DNA of 27,557 nt from UBA7396 sp036172015 (GTDB taxonomy: Bacteria; Patescibacteriota; Gracilibacteria; BD1-5; UBA6164): NCBI GenBank assembly GCA_036172015.1, contig JAVHSE010000076.1:1-27557 (forward strand), written 5' to 3'. Positions 18,433 to 27,557 of this stretch are shown piece by piece. The notes beneath the pieces are model-generated. The model searched no databases. It saw only the letters and a program-made list of their open reading frames with translations, and was not told where the DNA came from. A program made the position numbers and the translations under genes. Every line of letters starts with the position of its first letter. Within the stretch, counting starts at the first letter, position 1.

Positions 18433-21087
18433 ATGACAACATTTTCTAAAAAATATGAACCGGAATCTTTTGAAAAAGAAATATACAAAAGTTGGGAAAC
18501 AGCATGATGTTTTCAACCAAAACCAAGTACCACTGGAAAAACTTTTTACATCCCGATTCCTCCTCCAAATGTCACATGAGTATTACATTTATGACATGCT
18601 CTTACTTTTACTTTACAAGATATTATGGTAAGATATCATCGTATGAAATGAGACGAAACTCTCTGGGTTCCTGGAACTGATCATGCTGGAATAGCTACTC
18701 AAGCAAGAGTTGAGAAAATGCTCGCTGAAAAATGAATTACCAGACAATCTTTATGAAGAGAGAAATTCTTAGAACATGTTTGGGAATGGAAAAATAAATA
18801 TGGCTGAACTATTCAAAATCAAATCAAAATGATGTGATCAAGTTGTGATTGGACGAAAGAAAGATTTACTCTTGATGATGGATTATCAACGAGTGTTACG
18901 AAAGCATTTGTTGATCTCTATAATAAATGAATGATTTATAAATGAGAATATATGGTGAATTATTCTCCAGCTCTCAATACGGTCATTTCTGATCAAGAAG
19001 TTATTTATAAAGAAGAAAAAGCAAAACTCTATCATATTACTTATTTTGTTTCTGGAAGTGATAATGAAATTACCGTAGCCACCACTCGTCCTGAAACTCT
19101 CCTCGGAGATGAAGCCGTAGCTGTTCATCCAAAAGATAAAAGATATAAACATATATTAAAAACTGGAAAACCTCTTATATTACCTATTTTAAATAGAGAA
19201 ATTCCTCTCATTGCTGATGAAATGGTAGATATGGAATTTGGAACCGGAGCTGTAAAAATAACTCCTGCCCATGATCCAAATGATTTTGAAGTAGCAAAAA
19301 GACATAATCTCCCTATGGATAATATTGTTTTAGGAAAAGATGGAAAAATGACACAAAGAGCTGGAATATTTGCCGGACAAGATTTTATGACAGCGAGAGA
19401 AAATATAGTTGAACTCTTGAAATCAAAATGAAATCTCATAAAAATAGAAGATTATACTCATAAAGTTGGCTATTGTGAGAGATCAGGATGTAAAGTAGAA
19501 AGTATTATTTCAAAACAATGGTTTGTAAAAGTCGATGAAATGGCAAAAAAAGTAATTGCTTGATACAAGAAAAAAGAATTTGAAATTATTCCAGAAAGAT
19601 TTAATAAAATATTTGAAGATTGGATTTATAATATTAGAGATTGGTGTATTTCAAGACAATTATGGTGGGGGCATAGAATTCCAGCATATTATCACAAAAC
19701 TACGGGTGAAATGGTAATTAGTGAAACTAATTTATCACTCACTGGAGAATATACCAGAGATGAAGATGTTCTTGATACTTGGTTTTCATCAGGTTTATGG
19801 CCTTTTTCAGTACTTGATTTTGAATTTTGAAGCAAAAAACAATCAGAATTATTTAAAAAATTCTATCCAGCTCAAATTTTAGAAACATGACATGATATTA
19901 TTTTTTTCTGGGTTATTAGAATGCTTTTATTTTGATATGAATTCACAAACCAAACTCCATTTAAAAAAGTTTATTTTCATGGACTCATTAAAGATAAAAA
20001 TGGAAGAAAAATGTCAAAATCTCTTTGAAATGGTATTGATCCACTCGATATGATTGAAAAATATTGTGTAGATGCTCTGAGATTAACGGTAAGTATTGGA
20101 AATACTCCAGGAAATGATCTCAAATTTGATGAGAATAATGTCATCGAAAACAAAATATTTATCAATAAATTATGGAATGCAACGAGATTTGTTTACACGA
20201 ATTTATTTGAAAAATCTCAATATAAAATCGAAAAATATGAAGTATTAGAAAAAAGAATATTGGTAAACTATAACGAACTCATGTTTCATGAAAAATGGAT
20301 ACTATCTCGTCTCAAAAATATTTCTGATCTCGTAAATGAATGAATGGAAAAATACAATTTTAGTGAAAGTGGTATAGAATTACAAAATTTTACCAAAAAT
20401 GAATTTTGTGATTATTATATAGAAGAATTTAAAATAACACGCGGAATATCAAAATATGGAAATGATGTCATTATATATGCTATTAATAATATTTTAAAAT
20501 TATGGCATCCATATATTCCATTTGTAACAGAAGAGTTGTGGAATAAAATAGGTTTTGAATGAAAACTGATGAAAACAAATTATTCAAAAGTTTCTCTTGA
20601 AGTCAACAAAGAAGTAGAATCTGGAAAACAAATTATCATTGAAGTAATCAAAGAAATAAGAAATCTGAGAGCAGAAAATAATATTATGCCAAGCAATTCT
20701 ATACAACTTTTTCTCAAAGTAAAAAAATCAAAACTCGAATTATTTAATGAAGAAAATCTTGCTCTTATCTCAGGAATTGTAAGATCAGAAAAAACTGAAA
20801 TAGTTTCCAAAATTACCAATGATGACTTAGTATATTCTGTTACCAAATCAGGTATTGAAATATTTTTAGACAATTCCAATGCAAAAGATATGGAAAAAGA
20901 AATTGAAAGACTCAAAGAACAAATCACTGATAGTAAAGAATATATTTGATTACTCGATAGAAAATTACTCAATGAAAGTTTTGTCAGAAATGCTCCGGCT
21001 TCACTCGTAAGAGCTGAAATGGAAAAAAAAGCCGAAGCCATTGATAAATTAAAAAAATTAGAAGAAAAATTAGAAAAGATAAAGTAA
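18433..21087 (+). CDS. valS: Valyl-tRNA synthetase
   Basis: Charges tRNA-Val with valine in the cytoplasm. The 884-residue product is full length for the family. It has the class Ia motifs: PPPNVTGVLHLGHAL with HLGH at 52-55, and GRKMSKSLGN with KMSKS at 526-530. The CP1 editing domain (about 190-350) shows TTRPETLLGD and GTGAVKITPAHDPNDFEV, the valyl editing signature, followed by ISRQLWWGHRIPAYY. The anticodon-binding domain follows (FVTEELWNKI), and a C-terminal coiled coil (about 815-884) contains the helical arm EKKAEAIDKLKKLEEKLEK. Several catalytic-core glycines, including those in HLGH and SLGN, are TGA codons, so a standard-code reading splits the gene into fragments. It has no Shine-Dalgarno, and I see no T-box leader. 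Confidence 0.97.
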
Positions 21088-21122
21088 AAAAATAATTCCT
21101 GAAAATTCAGGAATTATTTTTT
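21087..21122. terminator. Bidirectional terminator between valS and the lipoprotein gene
   Basis: AAAATAATTCCTGAA / TTCAGGAATTATTTT with a two-base loop, flanked by A's on the left and T's on the right. It overlaps the last codons of the convergent lipoprotein gene and the valS stop. Confidence 0.85.
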
Positions 21123-21797
21123 AAGTTGTTTTAATAATTGATTATATTCTTCATTTAATCAAAGATTGTTTCTTTGTTCTTCATTTAATGAAACGAGTGC
21201 TTGAATTCTTGGATTGTCAATTCTAGGAAGTCCAAGTGATTCTTGTTCTTCAGGAGAAAGTTTTCACCATGCTTGAATTGAATTCATTCAATTTATTTTT
21301 TTTGGAGATTCAGCTTTATTTTCTCATCATTGATATGTAACTGAATAGTTACGAGTAGTAGCGAATTTTCATATAAATTTAGTTTCTTTCCAATTCGTAG
21401 TAACTCCATTTTTTCATTTTACTATATATAAATTATGATCCGCTCATTCAGCTTCCCATTGATATAATTCAAGTCAGTCATTTTCTCAAATTTTTTGAGG
21501 AGCTGTTTTTGATTTTTTTTCTCAATCATTTTTATTTTCAGGATTATATTTTACTAGATACATCTGTCTTGGTGAACCAGGTGGTTCCCATTTATAGAAT
21601 TCAAATCCATTATTTTTTGAAATAAGTACTTCTTTTCACATTTTATATTCTGCTTGATTCGATTCTGGTACTCAATTTCCACATCAAGCTAATAATACGG
21701 ATGTTGATAATGCTACTCATCAAATAATTGCTTTTGCTTTTCATGATAATCATTTTTTATTAAGAGATTCTCATTGTTTCGATTTTTCAATTGACAT
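21114..21797 (-). CDS. Predicted lipoprotein of unknown function
   Basis: Encodes 227 residues. The N-terminus has a basic stretch and then a hydrophobic segment ending in the lipobox LLAGC with Cys39, later than usual for lipoproteins (typically 18-25), so the true start could be later, although no Met is seen nearer. The mature part has two related blocks: 'NNGFEFYKWEPPGSPRQMYLV' and 'NDGLELYQWEAEGADHNLYIV', an internal duplication of about 50 residues. A Gln/Glu/Asn-rich C-terminal tail with LSPEEQESLG and LNEEQRNNLGLNEEYNQLL follows. Several of the Gly are TGA. I do not recognise the family. It is likely outer-face anchored to the membrane, and it sits immediately downstream of the epimerase gene on the same strand. 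Confidence 0.65.
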
Positions 21798-21901
21798 ATT
21801 ATTCACATATTAAAAATTAAAATACATGTTCAGATTAACATATTTTTATTTCATTGTCAAAAATATTGATGTTTAAAAAATGACATTTTTCATCAACTTT
21901 T

Positions 21902-23272
21902 TTATATATCAAAGTTCACATATTTTTCAAGTCCAAGTCGTTCATCATCGAGTAAAAAAAGTGTCCCATTTTTTGATAATAAGTTCAATACTTCATCAAC
22001 TATTTTTTTAGAAACATTTTGTCAATATAAATTTTTTGTTTTCATGCATTTATTTCCAATAGCACCTTTTATAATTTCAGCAATTAAATTTGAATTTATC
22101 GGAGGTGCAATGATATTTACTCCAGCAAGAATAGTTTCTGTTCTATCACTTCAAAATCTCAAAGTAATACACGGAGTTCCAACGATATTTGCTTCTTCTT
22201 GCATACTTCCACTATCAGTTACCACAGCTCCAGCTTGTGAAATCATATCAATAACTTCACAGTGATGAGCTAAAGCTGGTCCGTAAGCAAAATTATGTGG
22301 ATATTTTTGAATAAGTTCATTCAGATCATCTCTGAGTCCATAATTATCAATAGCAGTACTGGAAGCATGGAGTTCTAAAAAACAAACATATATTCAAGAT
22401 TGAATCAGTTTTTTGAGTGCATAATACAAACTCAAAAATCTTGCTTTTTTTTCACAATTTTCTCTTCTATGAATCGTAACAAATATAAAATCTTTTCATT
22501 TCATATTTGGATAGATTTCAAATGCTTTGGAAGTGTGTAGTTTCTTTTTTGATATTTCGATTGCATCTACTACTGTATTTCAGACTACTTTTATTTTATC
22601 TTCATGATGTCACTCCTGTAAAAGAGTTTCTTTATAGAGTTCAACCGGTACAGCAAAAAATCAACTTGATCATTCGATACTTCTCGTATCAAATTGTTCT
22701 GGAAATGGCTCAATACTTCATAATTCATAGACTTCCCTTTTTTGTAAAGAATGATAATATACATCCCAATCGAAACTACCAGCTGCAAAATTGGTAAATA
22801 ATTTTTCATAAAATTCTTTTTTTGGTGTCAAAGTTCTAATTCCAGCTTCTACATGAACGACAGCAAATTTATTTAAAAAAGCAGCTTTATCCGCAGTAGC
22901 AGCTGTCAGAGTATCTCAGTGAACATATGGGACAGGAATTTTTTTATATTTTTCATTCATTTCAACTAAAATATTTCCCAATCTTTCTACTATAAGACTA
23001 AATTTTTTATGAATTGGCCCAAAAATATTGAGATTTATATCTACTGTCATTTCAAATTCATCTAATACTCATGTGCTTAAATTGTAATCATAATGCTGAC
23101 CAGTATGAATTAAAACGACCAATTCTCATCTGGATTTTAATTCAAGATATAATGGTGCTTGTTTAATAATATCGGGCTTGGTAGCAATCATAATAATATG
23201 AATGTATTTTTTTGAAGATTTTTTTATACCAGACCAAAAATCAGGTCGTACAAATATTTCGTTTTCTTGCAT
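21902..23272 (-). CDS. wecB: UDP-N-acetylglucosamine 2-epimerase (WecB-type)
   Basis: Interconverts UDP-GlcNAc and UDP-ManNAc for surface polysaccharides. The 456-residue product has the family landmarks in order: HTGQHYDYNLS near 70, PYVHGDTLTAATADKAAFL near 120-140, VVHVEAGIRT, FVTIHRREN, and DSGSMQEEANIVGTPCITLR in the nucleotide-binding C-terminal half. An extra stretch of about 40 residues (22712-22831) separates HVEAGIRT from EPFPEQFDTRS, which is the usual 'P.PEE.NR' region; here the canonical Glu and Asn-Arg vary to EQFDTR. The start ATG at 23270-23272 has no Shine-Dalgarno. No glycan-assembly genes are adjacent; only the lipoprotein lies downstream. The product may feed modification of an envelope polymer. 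Confidence 0.85.
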
Positions 23273-23394
23273 ATTTTTTTATAATTATAATTATGAATCT
23301 CAATGTAATTATTTTTTATATGAAATCAAAAAAATATTTGCATTTCCATTTTATTATATATACTTGAGTATATTATTTATATAAAATATAATGC

Positions 23395-24456
23395 ATGGAA
23401 TATTTAGTATATTTACATTCTATTTGATTGACTCATAAAAAACTCAATGAAATTTTTGAAAAAAATAATAATTATGAGTTATTTTATAAAGAACTTTCTG
23501 TATCTCTTTTAAAAAAATTTTTTGATAAAGAAGATCAAATTTTAAAAATATTAGAAACAAAAAATAAATTAAATACTTCCATAATTGATAAAAAGATAAC
23601 GAATCTTTGAATACATATAATCACTATCAAAGATGAGAATTATCCTCAAAATTTAAAACAAATATCTCATCCTCCTTATTTTCTCTATGTGAGATGAAAT
23701 TTACATGGAAATGATGAGTTTTTTTCTATCGTTTGATCAAGAAAAATAAGTCAATATGCAAAAAAAGTAGGTGAAACTATTATTCCAGATTTAACGAAAT
23801 ATTTTACTATTGTTTCTGGATGAGCTTGATGATGTGATACTCTTGCTCATAAAATAACTCTTGAAAATAATTGAAAAACTATCGTAGTATTTTGAACAGG
23901 AATAGATATTACCTATCCTAATCTTAATAAAAATTTATTTGAAGAAGTCATCAAAAAAAATTGAGCACTTATTTCTATATTTCCAATTTGAACTCCAGGA
24001 TCTCTCTATACTTTTCCAATGAGAAATGAAATCGTTTCTGGTATGAGTTCATGAGTACTCATACTCGAAGCTGGAAAAAAATCTGGAACTCTTATAACCG
24101 CAAATTTAGCTCTTGATCAAGGAAAAAATCTTTTTGCTATTCCATGAGATATCTTTCATCCAAGTTATACCGGAACGAATCATCTCATCAAAAGCTCCAA
24201 TGCAAAACTTATCACCTCATCAGATGATATTTTAGAAGAATATAATTATCAAATTATTGATACCAAAAAAGAAATTATTTTTGAAAATGATATACAAAAA
24301 GATATCTATCATTTGCTTAAATATAATTTATCTCTCAATATCGATGATATCATAGAAAAAACCCAGTACGAATACTGAGTTTTATCTCTCAATTTAGCAT
24401 TAATGGAACTCAATGAAGTCATTAAAAAAGATATATTTGGAAAATATGGCTTATAA
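23395..24456 (+). CDS. dprA: DNA-processing protein DprA
   Basis: Loads RecA on incoming single-stranded DNA during natural transformation. The 353-residue product shows the Rossmann-like core: the RGN start (YFLYVRGNLHG), the FSIVGSRKISQYAK strand, the loop SGGAGGCDTLAHK at 141-153, the VVFGTGIDITYPNLNKNLF strand, and LILEAGKKSGTLITANLALDQGKNLFAIPGD. In SGGAGGCD the glycines at 143, 145 and 146 are TGA (23821-23832). The C-terminal 60 residues match the winged-helix domain of DprA. The ATG at 23395 gives MEYLVYLHSIGLTHKKL, consistent with the N-terminal helical domain; an upstream ATG at 23391 is out of frame. It converges with the hydrolase gene with 4 bases between stops. CPR bacteria commonly keep DNA uptake genes, and this fits. 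Confidence 0.95.
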
Positions 24457-24460
24457 AATT

Positions 24461-27400
24461 TTAATGAGTACTAAAATAAGTTCTTACTTGATCTGATGTA
24501 AAACCTAAAGCATATGCTACTTCTGGAATAATTTGATCCATATCGTATCATGCTGCTGCTACTTCTTTTGCTCTTACAGTAATTATTTGAGCAGCAGTAT
24601 CTGTTCTTCAATATTGAGCTACTACAGTAGACACATAAGCTCTTATTATTCCAGGATAATCTGGTTTATCCCAACAAGATTTTCTTGGTTCTTTATATCA
24701 AAATTTATTCCAATGGATAAATCATTGATTTACTGGTACATCTGAATTAAAATAATGATAATATGCTTCTTTATCACTACAAGTTGGAATAGCTACCACT
24801 ACTTCAGCTGGTAAAACCGTAATAGAAAAAGTTACTGTTTTAGTAGATGTAGTATTTGTACAAGAGTATGTGTATGTGCCTGAAGTAGTGATAGAATTAG
24901 ATACAGAACCTCAATTCAAAGTACAACTAGCAGTTCAACCAGAGTTTCAAAATCTCATTGATGCATTTTCTCAAGCTCTTGTTCTTAAATTATTTACTCT
25001 TGTTCCATCACTATTTGTAGCTAAAAGATCAATAAAATCTTGAGATCATGATGATTTTCACATGACAGTTGGAATAGGAGCTAGTAAACTAATAGTAGCC
25101 CTTATTCATCAATTAGAATTTGATCAATTATTATTTAACATTTGCTGAATGATTCTATTAAATCATGCAGTAGGAATAGTACGACCATTATGTCAATTTG
25201 CATCAGTATCGATAAGAACAGAATAATGATTTTCAATCATACGATTATATAATGGTAGGGCATGTTGATAGTAATTTACTATACCATCATTTTTGGCATG
25301 ATATATATAATACTTTATATTTTTATTATCTTTATTTATAAAATTTATTGGACTATTATCTTTTGCTTTTTGTATAAATGCACTATCAGAACGAGACACT
25401 CATAAAAAATAATCTGCTGCTATATTTATATCTCAAGCATCGGTATGAGAAAAATCTTGAGTTAAATCAGTAGGTGCGGCAAGAGCAACAACTTGATTAA
25501 TTTTTGCTTGATTTTTTCACCAAGAACAATTTTCATCATTGTATTGAGATTGATTTAATGTATATTGTAAAACTAAATGAGCTCATGCTGATGAACCAAG
25601 AAGATTTATTTTATTTAAATCAAAATGATATAAATTTTGATTTGATATAACCCATTTTAAAGCACAATCAATTTCTTTATATACTAAATGTGAGGTAGAA
25701 TAAGTCGGAGTTGTTAAGCTATAATCGATTCAAATGAATGCTATTCACTGAGTCGTAAATTTTTCAACCATCCATTCATCATCAGATTTATCTAATCAAT
25801 TCCAACCTCATCAATGTACTGAAATATAAACTGGTATTTTATTTTTATCAACTATTTTTTCTATTTTTGGCATATAAATATCTAATGCATTCTTTCATTT
25901 ATATACAATATTTTTTTTTCATGGTTCAATTTTATTGCCATTATTTATAGGATTTGAAGATACTACTTCCGTAAATGTAAATTCTTTAAATACTTGTCAT
26001 TTACAAGTAATTTTTATAAAACTACCATTTTTTACAAATAATTTTTCTGATACTTTATAAAGAAGAGAACTTGATCAAGCTGATCATACTGAAGAATAAT
26101 CCCGTTTACATTGATTTACTAATGGAAAATTTCATGAAAATGTAATGAATTCTCATCAACTTTTTATTTGTTCTTTTGTTATATTAGCTGTTAATATAGG
26201 ATCAGATTTTTCTTTATTTATTTCATCAGCAGAAACTTGTTTTGTTACATCTTCGCTTGATTCTATAAGTTTACTTGTTCAACATAATGTATTGTATTGT
26301 GCTGAACTACTAGAACATAAGATATTACAAGGTGTATACGATGCAGGACTTCAATTTGTACTCCATCTTCCATATTCATCACGATCAAATATCCATCCAA
26401 TAGGTTTTGCATCTCCATTCCATTTATCTTTACTATAAATAGCTGTCATTTTCAATCCTTTTATTTGTCCATTTCAATCTTTTTCTTTATTTCAGCACAT
26501 ATAGTATTCCACTACTCTTGAAAATCTTGAAGTATATACAGTTGTAGTTTGATTTACTGGGATAATATTCGTATTAGTATCGGTGTTTGTATTGAAATTA
26601 GTTTGAGATGTAGTTTTCATACAAAATATTACTTTATTTTGCCATCCTCCTCCCAAAGTAACCATATCCATTTGAGGATAATTTATTCATTTTTCTCGTA
26701 TATCTCATTTAAATACCCGTCAATCTACTCAAGTATAGGGTTGAAATCTTAAATTTGTAATATTAGTCATAATCATATCTGATTCTATTATAGCTATAGG
26801 CATATTATTAGTACCTGTTCAATTATTATACCATTGGTCGTAATCTGATTTTGCAGTAAATATTTTAGTTTCTGTATTATTAGGACAAATAGGTGTTGCT
26901 GATATTGTTATTGAAGAAGTATTAGTGTCAGTAATTTTTTTGTTAGCAAAACATTCAACATTTCCACAATTCCATGTATATTTTGTTCCGAGTGTATTTT
27001 CACTTACCATTCATACTGTTCCTACAGAACATAAATTATAACTCGGTTTTGTTTCGACAGTCAGTCTATGTAAACTTCCACATTTTCATTGACTACTTAG
27101 ACTAGTATCTCAATTATTTGTAGTATTCGTATCATTTCAAAGAGTATTACTATTTGTATCAGTACTACAATTTCCAGTTAATTCACATAAGAAATTATTT
27201 ACATCTTTATTTTTTACAAATTCATCTTGAATAGTACTCACTCATTTCACTAAATAATTCACCATCTCTGATACAGTAGTATTATGAGTATATTTTTTTC
27301 ATAATGTAGTTAATTTAGTTTTTACTGCTATTAATATTTTTTCATATCTTACATCATCATTAAATTCAGATCTCATTTTTTTTATTTTATCTAAAAATGT

Positions 27401-27557
27401 ATCCAATTTTGCTTGATTTGTAATTTCTCATCATCATGAAGTAGTAGTACTATTATTATTACTAGATGATGTATTTCATGAAAATAATACAATTCCATTT
27501 ACCGTACAACTATCACTTACTTGACATATAAAATATTTATATCATGTACTATCTTTA
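24461..27557 (-). CDS. Large protein with alpha/beta-hydrolase (esterase/lipase) domain, N-terminus beyond right edge
   Basis: About 1031 residues visible; the gene continues past the window end. The first ~560 visible residues are Cys, Asn, Thr and Ser rich and look extracellular. Then comes an alpha/beta-hydrolase domain of the acetyl-esterase type: HGGGW oxyanion motif (25802-25816), nucleophile elbow GSSAG (25583-25597) with Ser codon at 25589-25591, Asp in YHAKNDG (25286-25288) and His in ANGHNGR (25190-25192), so the triad is complete. Residues after it form an Ig-like strand region (TASCTLNGGSVSNSITTSG), and a C-terminal helical domain of about 110 residues with PEVAYALGFTSDQ. Several of the domain's Gly are TGA. 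Substrate is unknown; the family cuts esters, for example O-acetyl groups on glycans. The C-terminus has no sorting signal. Confidence 0.75.

Noticed and set aside
18492..20949. valS as several broken fragments or a pseudogene
   Set aside because: All breaks are TGA codons at glycine positions; with code 25 the gene is one intact 884-codon frame.
24362..24382. Small hairpin CAGTACGAATACTG
   Set aside because: It lies inside the dprA coding frame and has no T-run; likely chance.
1..27557. tRNA, CRISPR array, IS element or integrase
   Set aside because: No cloverleaf-like stretch, spaced direct repeat, transposase motif or att-like site was seen when reading both strands; absence is by eye and not by a search.

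Overview
The window reads as a chromosomal piece of an uncultured Patescibacteria (CPR) bacterium that uses genetic code 25, in which UGA encodes glycine. That points to Absconditabacteria (SR1) or Gracilibacteria; the window alone does not separate them. With the standard code almost every gene breaks at TGA. With TGA read as Gly, 20 nearly back-to-back ORFs appear, and family motifs that need glycine fall on TGA codons: HLGH and KMSKSLGN of ValRS, the ABC-F Walker A loop, the DprA SGGAxGxD loop, HGGG and GSSAG of an esterase, and a Gly-X-Y collagen tract. Stops are TAA (18 genes) or TAG (1 gene); TGG stays Trp. The DNA is strongly AT-rich and no start is preceded by a recognisable Shine-Dalgarno sequence. 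No tRNA, rRNA, CRISPR array, transposase or integrase was found.

Layout. 1-2789, minus strand: an unrecognised partial gene, a TelA-like protein and a membrane-anchored M48 metalloprotease. 2927-5389, plus: a large multi-pass protein with a zinc ribbon and several bacterial PH-like domains, divergent from M48. 5431-9162, minus: a housekeeping block read as ABC-F ATPase, unknown protein, SpoU/TrmH RNA methyltransferase, HPF-like ribosome factor and SpeD, with hairpins around the last two. 9228-18330, plus: an envelope and surface block of MFS-like transporter, secreted M23 peptidase with SLH-like tail, tail-fibre-like secreted protein, anchored protein with eight Cys-pair repeats, large secreted adhesin-like protein interrupted by a 100-N assembly gap, and a collagen-like secreted protein. 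18433-21087, plus: valS. 21114-23272, minus: a lipoprotein and a WecB-type UDP-GlcNAc 2-epimerase. 23395-24456, plus: dprA. 24461 to the right edge, minus: the C-terminal ~1030 residues of a large protein, probably extracellular, carrying an alpha/beta-hydrolase domain.

How they may work together (inference). Cultivated relatives in this group live attached to other bacteria. The block 10895-18330, plus the hydrolase protein, is a plausible host-contact locus: murein hydrolase, fibre-like and collagen-like exported proteins, a disulfide-rich repeat protein and a large adhesin. Two of these proteins share the same N-terminal module (hydrophobic leader followed by W-P-T/S-S-A-P-S-G), which suggests common export or anchoring. 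The most unusual items are the recoded glycine tracts, the Cys-pair repeat protein, the shared N-terminal module and the large hydrolase-bearing protein.
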